DNA of 64,000 nucleotides from assembly GCA_021200565.1 (NCBI GenBank), contig JAJQGJ010000019.1, positions 124,001 through 188,000 on the forward strand, read 5' to 3'. This document shows positions 1-8,713 of the stretch, piece after piece. The DNA is from Oscillospiraceae bacterium. GTDB taxonomy: Bacteria > Bacillota > Clostridia > Oscillospirales > Ruminococcaceae. The notes beneath the pieces were generated by a model. The model was not told the origin of the DNA and did no database searches. It saw nothing but the letters and a program-made list of their open reading frames with translations. Position 1 is the stretch's first letter, and each line of letters begins with the position of its first letter. The position numbers and the translations under genes were made by a program.

Positions 1-1
1 A

Positions 2-412
2 GAGGTCAAAGCTCTCGACAAAGAGCTTTCTTCCCTTGATGAGGAGCTGAAAAGGTGCCTGCGCCTCAAAAACCGGCTTTTCGACGACTATTCAGCCGGC
101 ATTCTCAGCCGGGAAGAGTATATGGACTACTCCAGGCTCTATTCTGAGAAAATTGAGCAGGCAAAGAGCCGGAGCGAAGCCGTCTCGGAGGAGAGAGCCC
201 GGCTTATTTCGGAAATTTCGGACGGCGGTTGTATTCGCACTTTCAGAAAATATGCAAATATTACGGAACTGAATAGAACCACTATGAGCGAGCTAATAGA
301 CAAGGTTTTCGTGAAGAGCGGACATATGGAAGTAAAATTCCGCAATGAAGCTGCCATCCGTGCAAGAAAGGAGGCAGCAAAGCATGAATCAGGAATTGAA
401 GCCGCTTTATAG
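2..412 (+). CDS. Large serine recombinase, C-terminal part (cut by window edge)
   Basis: The reading frame is open from base 2 and ends at TAG 410-412, so the gene enters from the left. The visible 136 residues are charged and helical, with heptad-like leucine and glutamate spacing and the phrase FDDYSAGILSREEYMDY. This matches the coiled-coil region that follows the zinc ribbon in large serine recombinases, and the complete recombinase at 2302-3888 has an equivalent stretch. The catalytic and zinc-ribbon parts lie outside the window. The 3' end overlaps the start of the next gene by 29 bases, so the recombinase genes look like one transcription unit. The family call is firm, although no catalytic residues are visible. 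Confidence 0.8.
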   Translation, partial: EVKALDKELSSLDEELKRCLRLKNRLFDDYSAGILSREEYMDYSRLYSEKIEQAKSRSEAVSEERARLISEISDGGCIRTFRKYANITELNRTTMSELIDKVFVKSGHMEVKFRNEAAIRARKEAAKHESGIEAAL

Positions 413-884
413 AGCTGGAGTTTACCTGGCACCAGCCGCATATGGAGAAGCCGTAGCCATGGAGCAGGCACTTTCAGAATGCCAGAAATATCTCGGGAAT
501 AGGGAAGAGCTTAGCCTCACAAGAATCTATCGTGACGAAGAGGTCACTGTTCTGAGAACTCCTGATCGCAGCGGCAGAAGAACTCCTCTCGGAGTCAGCG
601 GCAACGATGCATGGCAGCGTCTACTCCGTGACACCGAAACGCTCGCAATCGAAGCGGTTGTAGTTTATGCTGCAAGAACGGTTGCGCCGAGCATTTCCGG
701 GCTTTCGAAGCTTATCCGGGAGTATTTTCTTCCGTTCGGGATAAGATTCATAGACGTTGAAGCCAGCTTTGACACGAAAACCGGCGATACAGATTGCTAT
801 CTCAGAAGAAAAACCAGCGAGTACCGCAGCTCCCTATGCCGAAAGCCATATTCTGTGAAATCAGGAAAGAAGGTGCAGCTATGA
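384..884 (+). CDS. Serine-recombinase-like N-terminal domain protein lacking the catalytic serine
   Basis: This is a 166-residue protein starting at ATG 384, with a GGAGG site at 370-374. Its residues line up with the first part of the downstream recombinases: an opening YRAGVYLAP where they have the serine-bearing LYARLS, then a helix like NQINYLESYL, then a strand-turn ending FGIRFIDVEASFDT where they have MGVRFISVNDGFDS. The active-site serine and the VKDLSRFGRN motif (here VVVYAARTV) are missing, and there is no recombinase or zinc-ribbon domain. The stop overlaps the next start (ATGA at 881-884), so translation is probably coupled. I infer a catalytically dead partner or accessory subunit of the recombinases; a decayed relic is the alternative, but the intact frame and good ribosome site argue against it. 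Confidence 0.6.
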   Translation: MNQELKPLYRAGVYLAPAAYGEAVAMEQALSECQKYLGNREELSLTRIYRDEEVTVLRTPDRSGRRTPLGVSGNDAWQRLLRDTETLAIEAVVVYAARTVAPSISGLSKLIREYFLPFGIRFIDVEASFDTKTGDTDCYLRRKTSEYRSSLCRKPYSVKSGKKVQL

Positions 885-2305
885 ACAAGCGAAACCGGAT
901 TCCGAAATCCACGGAGAAGTATCTCGAGAGAAAGAAGCGGCGCACCTGGAGCGCCGCTCTCTATGCACGGCTTTCGGACGAAAATAACGGCTTCGAGGAT
1001 GACCGTTCGCTGAGGAACCAGATTAATTACCTCGAGTCATATCTCAAGGAGCACCCGGAGCTTAAGCTATGGGACATATATACAGACAACGGCAGAAGCG
1101 GATTGAATTTTGACCGTGCAGAATTCCAGAGAATGCTTGAGGATATAAGAGAGGGCAAGGTCAACTGTGTTCTCGTCAAAGACCTGTCCCGCTTCGGGAG
1201 AAACCACATCGAGGCAGGATACTATCTCGAAACTATCTTTCCTGAGATGGGCGTCAGGTTCATTTCTGTAAATGACGGCTTTGACAGCCTGAATGAAGAC
1301 GGCGGCGACAGTCTGATTCTTCCGCTAAAGAACATGATCAACGAAATGTATGCCCGTGAAACACAGCGCAAGGTTCTGGCGGTTCTCAGAGCAAAGGAAA
1401 AGGTTGGCGAAAGACCCTTTGCAATGGTGCCGTACGGCTATAAAGTCGACCCAGGATGCAACTATCACCTTCTTCCGGACGAAAACACCTCCTGCTATGT
1501 CAGGCTCGTTTTCAGCATGAAAGCCTCCGGCTGCGGCTTGACGGCTATTGCCGACAGGCTCAATGAAATTGGTGCACCGACGCCTCTTGACTATCTCAAA
1601 TCCCGTGGCAAATATCTTAGTGTCAGAAGCTCCGGAAGATGGGACTACATCAGCGTCCAGCAGCTTCTTTCTAATCGCACCTACACCGGCTCAACCGTCT
1701 ACAACACAACCGGCAAGGGCGACTATATGGTAATCCCGAACACCCACGAGCCGTTCGTTGATGTGAACGTATTCGAGAAGATTTCCCAGGAAATTGCGGA
1801 AAAAGGCAGGCAGAAATCGGAGGCATTAAAAAAAGCTCACCTTCGTGCCGAAGAGCTTCCGAACGTTCTGAAAGGCAAATTCTTCTGCGGAAACTGCGGG
1901 CGTGCAATGCTCTACGACAGAGCCGGAAGCAGAAACTTCCGCTACCGCTGCAGCGGCTACAACGATTTCAGAAAGACCGACCCGGATGCGCCGCCATGCG
2001 CCGTGAAGCTTTCGAGTATCCCTGAGCAGGTGGTACGCAGATTTGTTCTGGAAGAACTGAGAAAGCGTCTCAGAGCCGGATGTTATCAGGAACTTTTTTC
2101 TGAGACAATTCCCGCCGAAACAGCCGGAATCATCAACCTTAGCGACACCTCAAGCGTCGAAATAGTTTCACTTGGCGATCCGGATGAAGTCGAACACCTT
2201 TTGAGAAAAGGCTTGACAAGAGAGCTGGTCATGGCTACGATAGACCGGCTTTCCTACAGCGTGGACGGGACATTCACTATAAAATTCAGAGGGGAGGACG
2301 AATGA
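881..2305 (+). CDS. Large serine recombinase
   Basis: This 474-residue site-specific DNA recombinase of the resolvase/invertase superfamily cuts and rejoins mobile-element ends through a phosphoserine intermediate. The catalytic domain carries LYARLSDEN with the nucleophile at about Ser32, then the DNGRSGLNF loop and VKDLSRFGRNHIE. The central recombinase domain follows, and a zinc ribbon with CGNCGRAML and a later Cys lies near residue 355. The C-terminal tail is shorter than in the next paralogue and lacks the long coiled coil. ATG 881 is preferred because it overlaps the previous stop in an ATGA pair; an upstream ATG at 794 would overlap the previous gene by 91 bases. Together with the flanking recombinases it probably excises or integrates an element, as in other Clostridia elements with several tandem recombinases. 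Confidence 0.9.
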   Translation: MNKRNRIPKSTEKYLERKKRRTWSAALYARLSDENNGFEDDRSLRNQINYLESYLKEHPELKLWDIYTDNGRSGLNFDRAEFQRMLEDIREGKVNCVLVKDLSRFGRNHIEAGYYLETIFPEMGVRFISVNDGFDSLNEDGGDSLILPLKNMINEMYARETQRKVLAVLRAKEKVGERPFAMVPYGYKVDPGCNYHLLPDENTSCYVRLVFSMKASGCGLTAIADRLNEIGAPTPLDYLKSRGKYLSVRSSGRWDYISVQQLLSNRTYTGSTVYNTTGKGDYMVIPNTHEPFVDVNVFEKISQEIAEKGRQKSEALKKAHLRAEELPNVLKGKFFCGNCGRAMLYDRAGSRNFRYRCSGYNDFRKTDPDAPPCAVKLSSIPEQVVRRFVLEELRKRLRAGCYQELFSETIPAETAGIINLSDTSSVEIVSLGDPDEVEHLLRKGLTRELVMATIDRLSYSVDGTFTIKFRGEDE

Positions 2306-3888
2306 TGGTAGCGTTTTACATCCGGCTTTCACGCCAGGACGACGATTTCGATGAGGCGAAGCGGCAAAGCAACAGCGTAGAGAACCAGCGCAGGCTTCTT
2401 AAAGAGTATTTCGAAGAGTCGCCGGAGCTGAGGCAGGAGGATTCCTGCGAGTTTATCGACGACGGCTTCAGCGGCACCAACTTCCAGCGACCGGCATTTC
2501 AGCAGATGCTCTCGCTCATCAAAAAGCGGACCGTCAACACGGTCATCGTCAAGGATTTCTCAAGGTTCGGCAGAAACTACGTCGAGTGCGCCGATTACCT
2601 CGAAAAGCTGTTTCCATTCCTCGGCACAAGGTTTATCTCGATATTGGACAATTACGACAGCGGACGGCAGGAGGACTCGGGGATTGATTTCGCAATGAAA
2701 AACATCGTCAACTCCTTCTACTCGCAGGACCTGTCACGAAAGGTCACGTCAACCTTCGACCTGAAGCGTGAGAACGGCGAATTTTTCTTCGGCGCACCTT
2801 TCGGATACCTGAAGGACGAAATCCATCCCGGAAAGATTCTCATAGATCCGAAAGCGGCGGCTGTCGTCAGACGCATCTTTACTCTTGCCTGCGAAGGCTG
2901 GAAAAGCTGCGATATTGCGAAGATTCTGAATTGCGAGGGAGTCCCGACGGTGGCGGCTTATAACCGTGAGAACAAGATCAAGGGCAAGTCAGGTGCCTCG
3001 AAAAACAGCGATTTTGCGGCATGGACGGGCACTAAGGTGGCGAGCATTCTGAAAAATGAGGTATATAGCGGAACATATATCTCCCAGAAAAGAAAAAGAA
3101 TGGTTGCCGGCTCGAAAAAGAGCAGTCCGGTAGCGAATCCGTTTAAAATTCCGGATAATCACCCGGCGATTGTGAACCCGGAGGAGTTCTCGAAGGCTCA
3201 GGAAATCTTCACTAAGAGAGCCGAGCCGCCCAAAAGCCGGCGTTACCAGCTGAAATCCAAGGTTTATTGCGGCAACTGTGGCTATGCGATGACCTATCAG
3301 GATAACGTCCATGAGGAATGCTTTTTCAGATGTTCCCACTCGGGCGAAACCGGGCTCAGAACCGGCTGCCCGGAAGAAAGATTTCCTGAGGAGCTTCTGA
3401 ATGAAGCGGTTTTCCGCCGCCTCAGGCAGTGGATGATGTTCTTGAATGCAGCTATCGGTCACGCAGAGGAAGCTGAGCGCAGCCGCCAGGAGTGCTTAAG
3501 ACTTCTGGAGGAGGAATCGGCGGAGCTAAGGCATTCGCTTGATGACCTCGAATCAGCGAAGCTTTCGCTTTATGAGAGTTACTGCGTCGGCGAAATTTCC
3601 CGGGAAAAGCTTTTTGAGGAGAAGGAGAGCATGTCCAAAGAATTGGATTCATTAAAGAATAGCCTCGCCACTATTCATGAGAAAGAATCCCGCCTCCGCA
3701 CTCTCCGCAACCGCTATAAGCCGGAGCTCGACGATATGCTCGAAAGCGTCCGCCTTTACGAAAACGAGCCTCACCTGACCTGCAAAATGGCAGAAGTGTT
3801 TGTAGATAGAGTGATTATCTATAATAAATGGCAAATTGAAATAGAATGGAAATCCGAAGAGACAGTGAGGAGAGCGATAAGCGAATAG
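2302..3888 (+). CDS. Large serine recombinase
   Basis: This is a complete 528-residue large serine recombinase. FYIRLSRQDDDF places the nucleophile near Ser10. It is followed by DDGFSGTNFQRPAFQQML, VKDFSRFGRNYVE and the helix YSQDLSRKV, then the recombinase domain and a zinc ribbon (CGNCGYAM near residue 327, with later Cys and the HSGETG loop). A coiled coil of about 110 residues precedes the final DNA-contacting end. The start ATGATG overlaps the preceding stop, so it is co-translated with its paralogue. The C-terminal half is clearly related to the remnant at 41341-42296 at the other end of the locus. A strong terminator follows, so this ends the recombinase operon. Confidence 0.92.
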   Translation: MMVAFYIRLSRQDDDFDEAKRQSNSVENQRRLLKEYFEESPELRQEDSCEFIDDGFSGTNFQRPAFQQMLSLIKKRTVNTVIVKDFSRFGRNYVECADYLEKLFPFLGTRFISILDNYDSGRQEDSGIDFAMKNIVNSFYSQDLSRKVTSTFDLKRENGEFFFGAPFGYLKDEIHPGKILIDPKAAAVVRRIFTLACEGWKSCDIAKILNCEGVPTVAAYNRENKIKGKSGASKNSDFAAWTGTKVASILKNEVYSGTYISQKRKRMVAGSKKSSPVANPFKIPDNHPAIVNPEEFSKAQEIFTKRAEPPKSRRYQLKSKVYCGNCGYAMTYQDNVHEECFFRCSHSGETGLRTGCPEERFPEELLNEAVFRRLRQWMMFLNAAIGHAEEAERSRQECLRLLEEESAELRHSLDDLESAKLSLYESYCVGEISREKLFEEKESMSKELDSLKNSLATIHEKESRLRTLRNRYKPELDDMLESVRLYENEPHLTCKMAEVFVDRVIIYNKWQIEIEWKSEETVRRAISE

Positions 3889-3902
3889 TAAAAGAGAATA
3901 AG

Positions 3903-3950
3903 AAAGCAGGAAGCCAAGCCCATCACGAGCCACGGCTTCCTGCTTTTTTT
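3903..3950 (+). terminator. Rho-independent terminator after recombinase operon
   Basis: A 13-bp perfect inverted repeat (AAAGCAGGAAGCC at 3903-3915, GGCTTCCTGCTTT at 3934-3946) is followed by a T run. It closes the recombinase operon and separates it from the polysaccharide locus. The remaining AT-rich stretch to 4060 contains a small hairpin (GTTCT/AGAAC around 3976-3992) and probably the polysaccharide promoter, but no confident -10/-35 pair stands out. Confidence 0.9.
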
Positions 3951-4060
3951 GTTTTGTGGAGATGTAAGGGCTCGAGTTCTTGTAAATAGAACAAAAAATT
4001 TGTACAGACGGATTGCCATTGAGATAAGTAAAAAGTTTAAGCTAAAAATGTGGTATAGAT

Positions 4061-4855
4061 ATGACGAACGTGACAAGTAAAGAAAGTACATCATTCAAGA
4101 GGAAGATAGACAAATCTCAAATCCCCACCTGCAAAATCTTGGGTGTAGACATAGCTGCCATCGACATGGATTGGCTTCTGAAATACACCGTCGAGAATCT
4201 CGAAAACCTGAGGGGTGACTACTTCAGTGTGGTGAATGTCTACTCAGACGTCACCGCCTACAATGACCTAGAATTCTGCAAAATCCTGAACAGTTCTGCT
4301 CTTTGTATGCCCGACGGCGGTCCTCTTGCGACAGTCGGTCGTCATCGTGGCTACAAGCAAATGCAGAGAACCACTGGACCGTCCTATATGGGCGAGATTT
4401 TTAAAATAAGTGCTGAGAAGAACTACAAAATGTTCTTTTATGGTTCAACGGATTCCACGCTCGAAAAGCTTCGTGAGAGATTGTTAGATGCCTACCCGAA
4501 TCTCAACATAGTGGGAATGTACAGTCCACCATTCAGAGCCATGACGACGGAAGAGGACAAGCTTATAGTTGACCGAATCAATGAGCTCCAGCCGGACTTC
4601 ATTTGGGTGGGACTCTCCTGCCCGAAGCAAGAGCACTGGATGTATGAGCACTTTGGAAAGATAACCGGTCTCATGGTCGGCGTTGGAGCCGGTTTCGATT
4701 ACTATGCCGGCAATATCAGCAGAGCACCTGAATGGATGCAGAAACACAATCTGGAATGGGTCTATAGGCTTATTCAGGAGCCAAAGAGACTGTTTATGAA
4801 GTATTGGCATACGAATATTCCGTTTATTTGGAATGCTATGATTAGGGGGAAGTAG
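4061..4855 (+). CDS. WecG/TagA/CpsF family glycosyltransferase
   Basis: This 264-residue member of the WecG/TagA/CpsF (GT26) family transfers an amino sugar such as N-acetylmannosamine to a lipid-linked carrier early in surface polysaccharide or teichoic acid assembly. Family signatures are visible: the start ILGVDIAAIDMDWL, the VVNVYSDV strand, the MPDGGPLA motif near residue 86, RTTGPSYM near residue 103 and VGLSCPKQEHWM near residue 184. Length is normal, about 245-265. ATG 4061 lacks an obvious ribosome site, but no better start is seen before the conserved domain. It is the first gene of the polysaccharide locus, 6 bases before rfbA. No undecaprenyl-phosphate sugar transferase is visible in the window, so the initiating enzyme may be elsewhere. 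Confidence 0.9.
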   Translation: MTNVTSKESTSFKRKIDKSQIPTCKILGVDIAAIDMDWLLKYTVENLENLRGDYFSVVNVYSDVTAYNDLEFCKILNSSALCMPDGGPLATVGRHRGYKQMQRTTGPSYMGEIFKISAEKNYKMFFYGSTDSTLEKLRERLLDAYPNLNIVGMYSPPFRAMTTEEDKLIVDRINELQPDFIWVGLSCPKQEHWMYEHFGKITGLMVGVGAGFDYYAGNISRAPEWMQKHNLEWVYRLIQEPKRLFMKYWHTNIPFIWNAMIRGK

Positions 4856-4861
4856 AAAACC

Positions 4862-5758
4862 ATGAAAGGCATTATATTAGCCGGCGGTTCCGGCACGAGA
4901 CTTTACCCATTAACCAAAGTAACATCGAAGCAGTTGCTCCCGATTTACGACAAGCCGATGATCTATTACCCAATGTCTGTTCTCATGAACGCAGGCATCC
5001 GGGACATCTTGATCATCTCGACACCGCAGGACACACCTCGTTTTGAGGACTTGCTCGGTGATGGTCATCAGTTCGGAGTTCATCTTACATATGCTGTCCA
5101 ACCGTCTCCTGATGGTCTCGCACAGGCATTCATTATCGGCGCAGACTTTATCGGCGATGACACTGTGGCAATGGTCTTGGGTGACAACATCTTTGCCGGA
5201 CATGGTTTGAAGAAGAGATTGAAAGCCGCTGTTGAGAATGCAGAAAACGGCAAGGGCGCAACGGTCTTCGGTTATTATGTGGACGACCCGGAGCGTTTCG
5301 GTATTGTAGAATTCGACAAGGACGGCAAGGCGATTTCGATTGAAGAGAAGCCCGCACATCCGAAGAGCAATTACTGTGTAACAGGTCTCTACTTCTATGA
5401 CAATCGTGTCGTTGAGTATGCAAAGAATCTCAAGCCCTCAGCTCGTGGAGAACTCGAAATCACCGACTTGAACCGTATCTATCTCGAAAATGGCAACTTG
5501 AATGTAGAGCTCCTCGGTCAGGGCTTCACTTGGCTCGATACCGGCACTCACGAGAGCCTTGTTGATGCTACCAACTTCGTAAAGACTGTTGAACAGCATC
5601 AACACAGAAAGATAGCCTGCCTTGAAGAGATAGCTTACTTGAATGGCTGGATTTCGAGAGAAGAAGTCTTGGCTGTCTATGAGGTACTTAAGAAGAACCA
5701 GTACGGACAGTATTTGAAAGACGTACTTGACGGCAAATATCTTGACGTATTGCATTAA
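4862..5758 (+). CDS. rfbA: Glucose-1-phosphate thymidylyltransferase
   Basis: This 298-residue enzyme makes dTDP-glucose from glucose-1-phosphate and dTTP, the first step to dTDP-L-rhamnose. The nucleotide-binding signature [11 protein letters not shown] opens the protein, followed by [16 protein letters not shown], the metal-site region [12 protein letters not shown] near residue 106, and [11 protein letters not shown] near residue 160. Length and end match the RmlA family. It is followed 14 bases later by rfbB and then by rfbD and rfbC, giving the full rhamnose set with one unrelated small gene inserted between rfbB and rfbD. Confidence is high. Confidence 0.97.
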   Translation: MKGIILAGGSGTRLYPLTKVTSKQLLPIYDKPMIYYPMSVLMNAGIRDILIISTPQDTPRFEDLLGDGHQFGVHLTYAVQPSPDGLAQAFIIGADFIGDDTVAMVLGDNIFAGHGLKKRLKAAVENAENGKGATVFGYYVDDPERFGIVEFDKDGKAISIEEKPAHPKSNYCVTGLYFYDNRVVEYAKNLKPSARGELEITDLNRIYLENGNLNVELLGQGFTWLDTGTHESLVDATNFVKTVEQHQHRKIACLEEIAYLNGWISREEVLAVYEVLKKNQYGQYLKDVLDGKYLDVLH

Positions 5759-5772
5759 GAGAGGGAATCAAT

Positions 5773-6792
5773 ATGACAATCATAGTAACCGGCGGAGCCG
5801 GCTTCATCGGCTCAAACTTCATCTTCCATATGCTCGATACTTATCCCGACTATAGAATCATCTGCTTGGACAAGCTGACCTATGCGGGAAATCTCTCGAC
5901 ACTCGCACCCGTCATGGACAACCCCAATTTCCGTTTCGTCAAGGCGGACATCTGCGACAGGGAAGCAGTATACAATCTTTTCGAGGAGGAGCACCCCGAC
6001 ATCGTCGTCAATTTCGCCGCTGAGAGCCACGTTGACCGTTCGATCGAGGATCCCGGAATTTTCCTCAAGACAAATATTATCGGCACCAGCGTCCTGATGG
6101 ATGCTTGCCGGAAGTACGGCATTACTCGTTACCATCAGGTTTCGACTGACGAGGTTTATGGAGATCTCCCTCTTGACAGACCCGACCTCTTCTTCACCGA
6201 GGAGACACCGATTCATACAAGCAGTCCGTATAGCAGTTCAAAAGCAAGTGCAGACCTCTTGGTTCTCGCTTACCACAGAACCTATGGCTTGCCTGTGACG
6301 ATCAGCCGTTGCTCCAATAACTATGGACCTTATCACTTCCCTGAGAAGCTGATTCCGTTGATGATTGCAAATGCTCTGAATGACAAGCCTCTGCCTGTTT
6401 ATGGCGAAGGACTTAACGTCCGTGACTGGCTCTATGTCGAAGACCACTGCCGTGCAATCGACCTCATCATCCACAAGGGCAGAGTCGGCGAGGTCTATAA
6501 CGTCGGCGGTCATAATGAGATGCGAAACATCGACATCGTTAAGATTATCTGCAAAGAACTCGGAAAGCCTGAGAGCCTCATCACCCACGTCACCGACCGC
6601 AAGGGTCACGATATGCGCTATGCTATCGACCCGACCAAGATTCATAATGAACTTGGCTGGCTCCCCGAAACAAAGTTCGAGGACGGCATCAAGAAGACGA
6701 TTCAGTGGTACTTAGATAACCGCAAATGGTGGGAGACTATTATCTCAGGTGAGTACCAGAATTACTATGAGAAAATGTATGGGAATAGGTAA
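5773..6792 (+). CDS. rfbB: dTDP-glucose 4,6-dehydratase (copy 1)
   Basis: This 339-residue extended short-chain dehydrogenase converts dTDP-glucose to dTDP-4-keto-6-deoxyglucose. It has the NAD motif TGGAGFIGSN at residues 6-15, AAESHVDRSI, STDEVYGDL, and the catalytic tyrosine-lysine pair in SPYSSSKASADLL. Length is normal. A second copy on the opposite strand (39028-40002) is about nine-tenths identical in protein but clearly diverged at synonymous positions, and it lacks the last 15 or so residues. This copy sits in the rhamnose operon and is presumably the working one. Ribosome site GAGGGA precedes the ATG. Confidence 0.97.
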   Translation: MTIIVTGGAGFIGSNFIFHMLDTYPDYRIICLDKLTYAGNLSTLAPVMDNPNFRFVKADICDREAVYNLFEEEHPDIVVNFAAESHVDRSIEDPGIFLKTNIIGTSVLMDACRKYGITRYHQVSTDEVYGDLPLDRPDLFFTEETPIHTSSPYSSSKASADLLVLAYHRTYGLPVTISRCSNNYGPYHFPEKLIPLMIANALNDKPLPVYGEGLNVRDWLYVEDHCRAIDLIIHKGRVGEVYNVGGHNEMRNIDIVKIICKELGKPESLITHVTDRKGHDMRYAIDPTKIHNELGWLPETKFEDGIKKTIQWYLDNRKWWETIISGEYQNYYEKMYGNR

Positions 6793-6806
6793 GGAGGAAA
6801 ATTTTT

Positions 6807-7115
6807 ATGTTTAGAATAAATCATAATGAGGCTATTTCTCTTGAAAATTTAGTGTGTCGTGTGTATAGTTGCGATCGCTCCGGGATTTCTGGAATGGCTG
6901 ATGCAGATTATTTTGAAGGGCATCCGATACAGGCGGCTGTACTTGTCGTTGCATATATTCATGCACATAGGATGGAAGTAAATGATTACCAATACGATGA
7001 GTTTTTAAGTAAGTATGAAATGATATTCAAGTATCCTGATGAGAATGATACAAAAATTGAAGTTCGTAACTATATCCATGAACTTACGGAGATCGTTGAT
7101 GACATTATGAAATGA
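6807..7115 (+). CDS. Small acidic protein of unknown function inside the rhamnose operon
   Basis: This 102-residue protein has a strong TAAGGAGG site just upstream and starts 14 bases after rfbB. I do not recognise the family. It is acidic, appears soluble with no membrane segment or signal peptide, has two conserved-looking cysteines in the first third, and ends in a helix-forming stretch. Codon use is more AT-rich than in rfbA and rfbB. It separates rfbB from rfbD in an otherwise standard rml cluster, which suggests a later insertion. The good ribosome site and clean frame support a real gene. Confidence 0.65.
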   Translation: MFRINHNEAISLENLVCRVYSCDRSGISGMADADYFEGHPIQAAVLVVAYIHAHRMEVNDYQYDEFLSKYEMIFKYPDENDTKIEVRNYIHELTEIVDDIMK

Positions 7116-7143
7116 CTATATTTACACTGTTTGGAGAATTGTG

Positions 7144-8040
7144 ATGAAAGTTTTGGTTACTGGCGTTGCAGGGCAGTTAGGAAGCGACGTTATAGGAGAA
7201 TTAAACCGTAGAGGCATTGAATTTGATGGCACCGACTTGGGTCTGGCATTAAAAAATGACAGTAAGTTCTTTGATCTTGATATTACCAATAGGGAAAAGG
7301 TTGATGAAGCCTTCGACAAGCATCAACCTGATGCTGTAATCCATTGTGCTGCGTGGACAGCAGTCGATGCTGCGGAAGATAAGCGCGAGCAAGTCTTTGC
7401 TGTAAATGCAGACGGCACGAAGAATATAGCCTTAGCTTGTGCAAAACACAATTGCAAAATGATGTACATCAGCACAGACTATGTTTTTAATGGACAAGGC
7501 ACAGAGCCTTGGAAGCCTTGCGATGATTGTGCTCCGCTAAATGTATATGGAGAAAGTAAATATTTAGGCGAAGAGTGGGTTAGAGCAAATGTAAAAAAGT
7601 ATTTCATCGTAAGAATAGCGTGGGTGTTTGGAATTAATGGTAAAAACTTTGTAGATACAATGCTGAAAGTCGGCAAATCTCATGATACTGTGAGAGTTGT
7701 CAACGATCAGATCGGAACGCCGACCTATACATATGACTTGGCGAGACTCCTTGTAGACATGATTGAAACCGACAAGTACGGCTACTACCATGCCACTAAC
7801 GAGGGCGGATATATCAGTTGGTATGACTTTGCTTGCGAAATTTACAGGCAAGCAGGGTACACAACAAAAGTTATCCCAGTTACCACAGAGGAGTACGGTT
7901 TGAGTAGAGCGGCTCGTCCATTCAACAGTCGGTTGGACAAGAGTGACTTGGTTAAAGCAGGCTTTGAGCCACTACCAACGTGGCAAGATGCTTTGAGTAG
8001 ATACTTAGAATTCAGAAATAGAAAAGTAGAAATATACTGA
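7144..8040 (+). CDS. rfbD: dTDP-4-dehydrorhamnose reductase
   Basis: This 298-residue NADPH-dependent reductase makes dTDP-L-rhamnose in the last step of the pathway. It has the Rossmann motif VTGVAGQLGSDV, the AAWTAVDAAEDK and ISTDYVFNGQG stretches, and the catalytic YGESKYLGEE. ATG 7144 is chosen over the adjacent GTG 7141 because GGAG at 7132-7135 gives better spacing. Base composition is lower in GC than rfbA, B and C, so the operon may be a mosaic. Length is normal for RmlD. Confidence 0.96.
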   Translation: MKVLVTGVAGQLGSDVIGELNRRGIEFDGTDLGLALKNDSKFFDLDITNREKVDEAFDKHQPDAVIHCAAWTAVDAAEDKREQVFAVNADGTKNIALACAKHNCKMMYISTDYVFNGQGTEPWKPCDDCAPLNVYGESKYLGEEWVRANVKKYFIVRIAWVFGINGKNFVDTMLKVGKSHDTVRVVNDQIGTPTYTYDLARLLVDMIETDKYGYYHATNEGGYISWYDFACEIYRQAGYTTKVIPVTTEEYGLSRAARPFNSRLDKSDLVKAGFEPLPTWQDALSRYLEFRNRKVEIY

Positions 8041-8061
8041 GCAGACATTGGAGAAGAGATA

Positions 8062-8676
8062 ATGGGACAGATAAAAGTTGAGAAAGACGTCGCAGGCATC
8101 AAAGGCTTGTGCGTAATAGAGCCTGCCGTTCATGGCGACAGTCGCGGCTATTTCATGGAGACCTACAGCCAGCGGGACATGGAAGAAGCTGGGATCGACA
8201 TTACTTTCGTTCAGGACAACCAGTCGATGTCCACAAATGGTGTCCTCCGCGGGCTTCATTTCCAGAAGAATTATCCGCAGACAAAGCTCGTCAGAGTAAT
8301 TAAAGGTTCAGTTTTTGATGTGGCGGTCGACCTCCGCTCTGGTAGTGAAACCTATGGCAAATGGTATGGCATCGAGCTGACCGAAGAGAACAAGAAGCAG
8401 TTCCTGATTCCGAGGGGATTTGCACACGGTTTTCTCGTTCTGAGCGATACGGCAGAGTTTTGCTACAAGTGCGACGACTTCTACCATCCCAACGACGAAG
8501 GTGGCTTGGCTTGGAATGATCCGGAGATTGGAATTGATTGGGCGAGACTTGGAGTAACAGGCACTTACAACGGAACCGCTTCTGCGGATGGGTATGCGCT
8601 TGAAGATGGTACGCCACTTAAGCTGAGTGAGAAGGATCAGTTGTGGGTGGGGTTGAAAGATACGTTTAGGTTTTAG
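8062..8676 (+). CDS. rfbC: dTDP-4-dehydrorhamnose 3,5-epimerase
   Basis: This 204-residue cupin-fold epimerase acts between RfbB and RfbD. Key features are the DSRGYFMETYSQRD start, the DNQSMSTNGVLRGLHFQ segment with the catalytic histidine, VFDVAVDLRSGSETYG, and IPRGFAHGFLVLSDTAEF. Length fits RmlC. It closes the core rhamnose set. A second, more divergent epimerase homologue lies at 26662-27189. Confidence 0.96.
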   Translation: MGQIKVEKDVAGIKGLCVIEPAVHGDSRGYFMETYSQRDMEEAGIDITFVQDNQSMSTNGVLRGLHFQKNYPQTKLVRVIKGSVFDVAVDLRSGSETYGKWYGIELTEENKKQFLIPRGFAHGFLVLSDTAEFCYKCDDFYHPNDEGGLAWNDPEIGIDWARLGVTGTYNGTASADGYALEDGTPLKLSEKDQLWVGLKDTFRF

Positions 8677-8713
8677 TACTCAAATAAAGCTATAAACCTG
8701 GAAAGATACAAAA

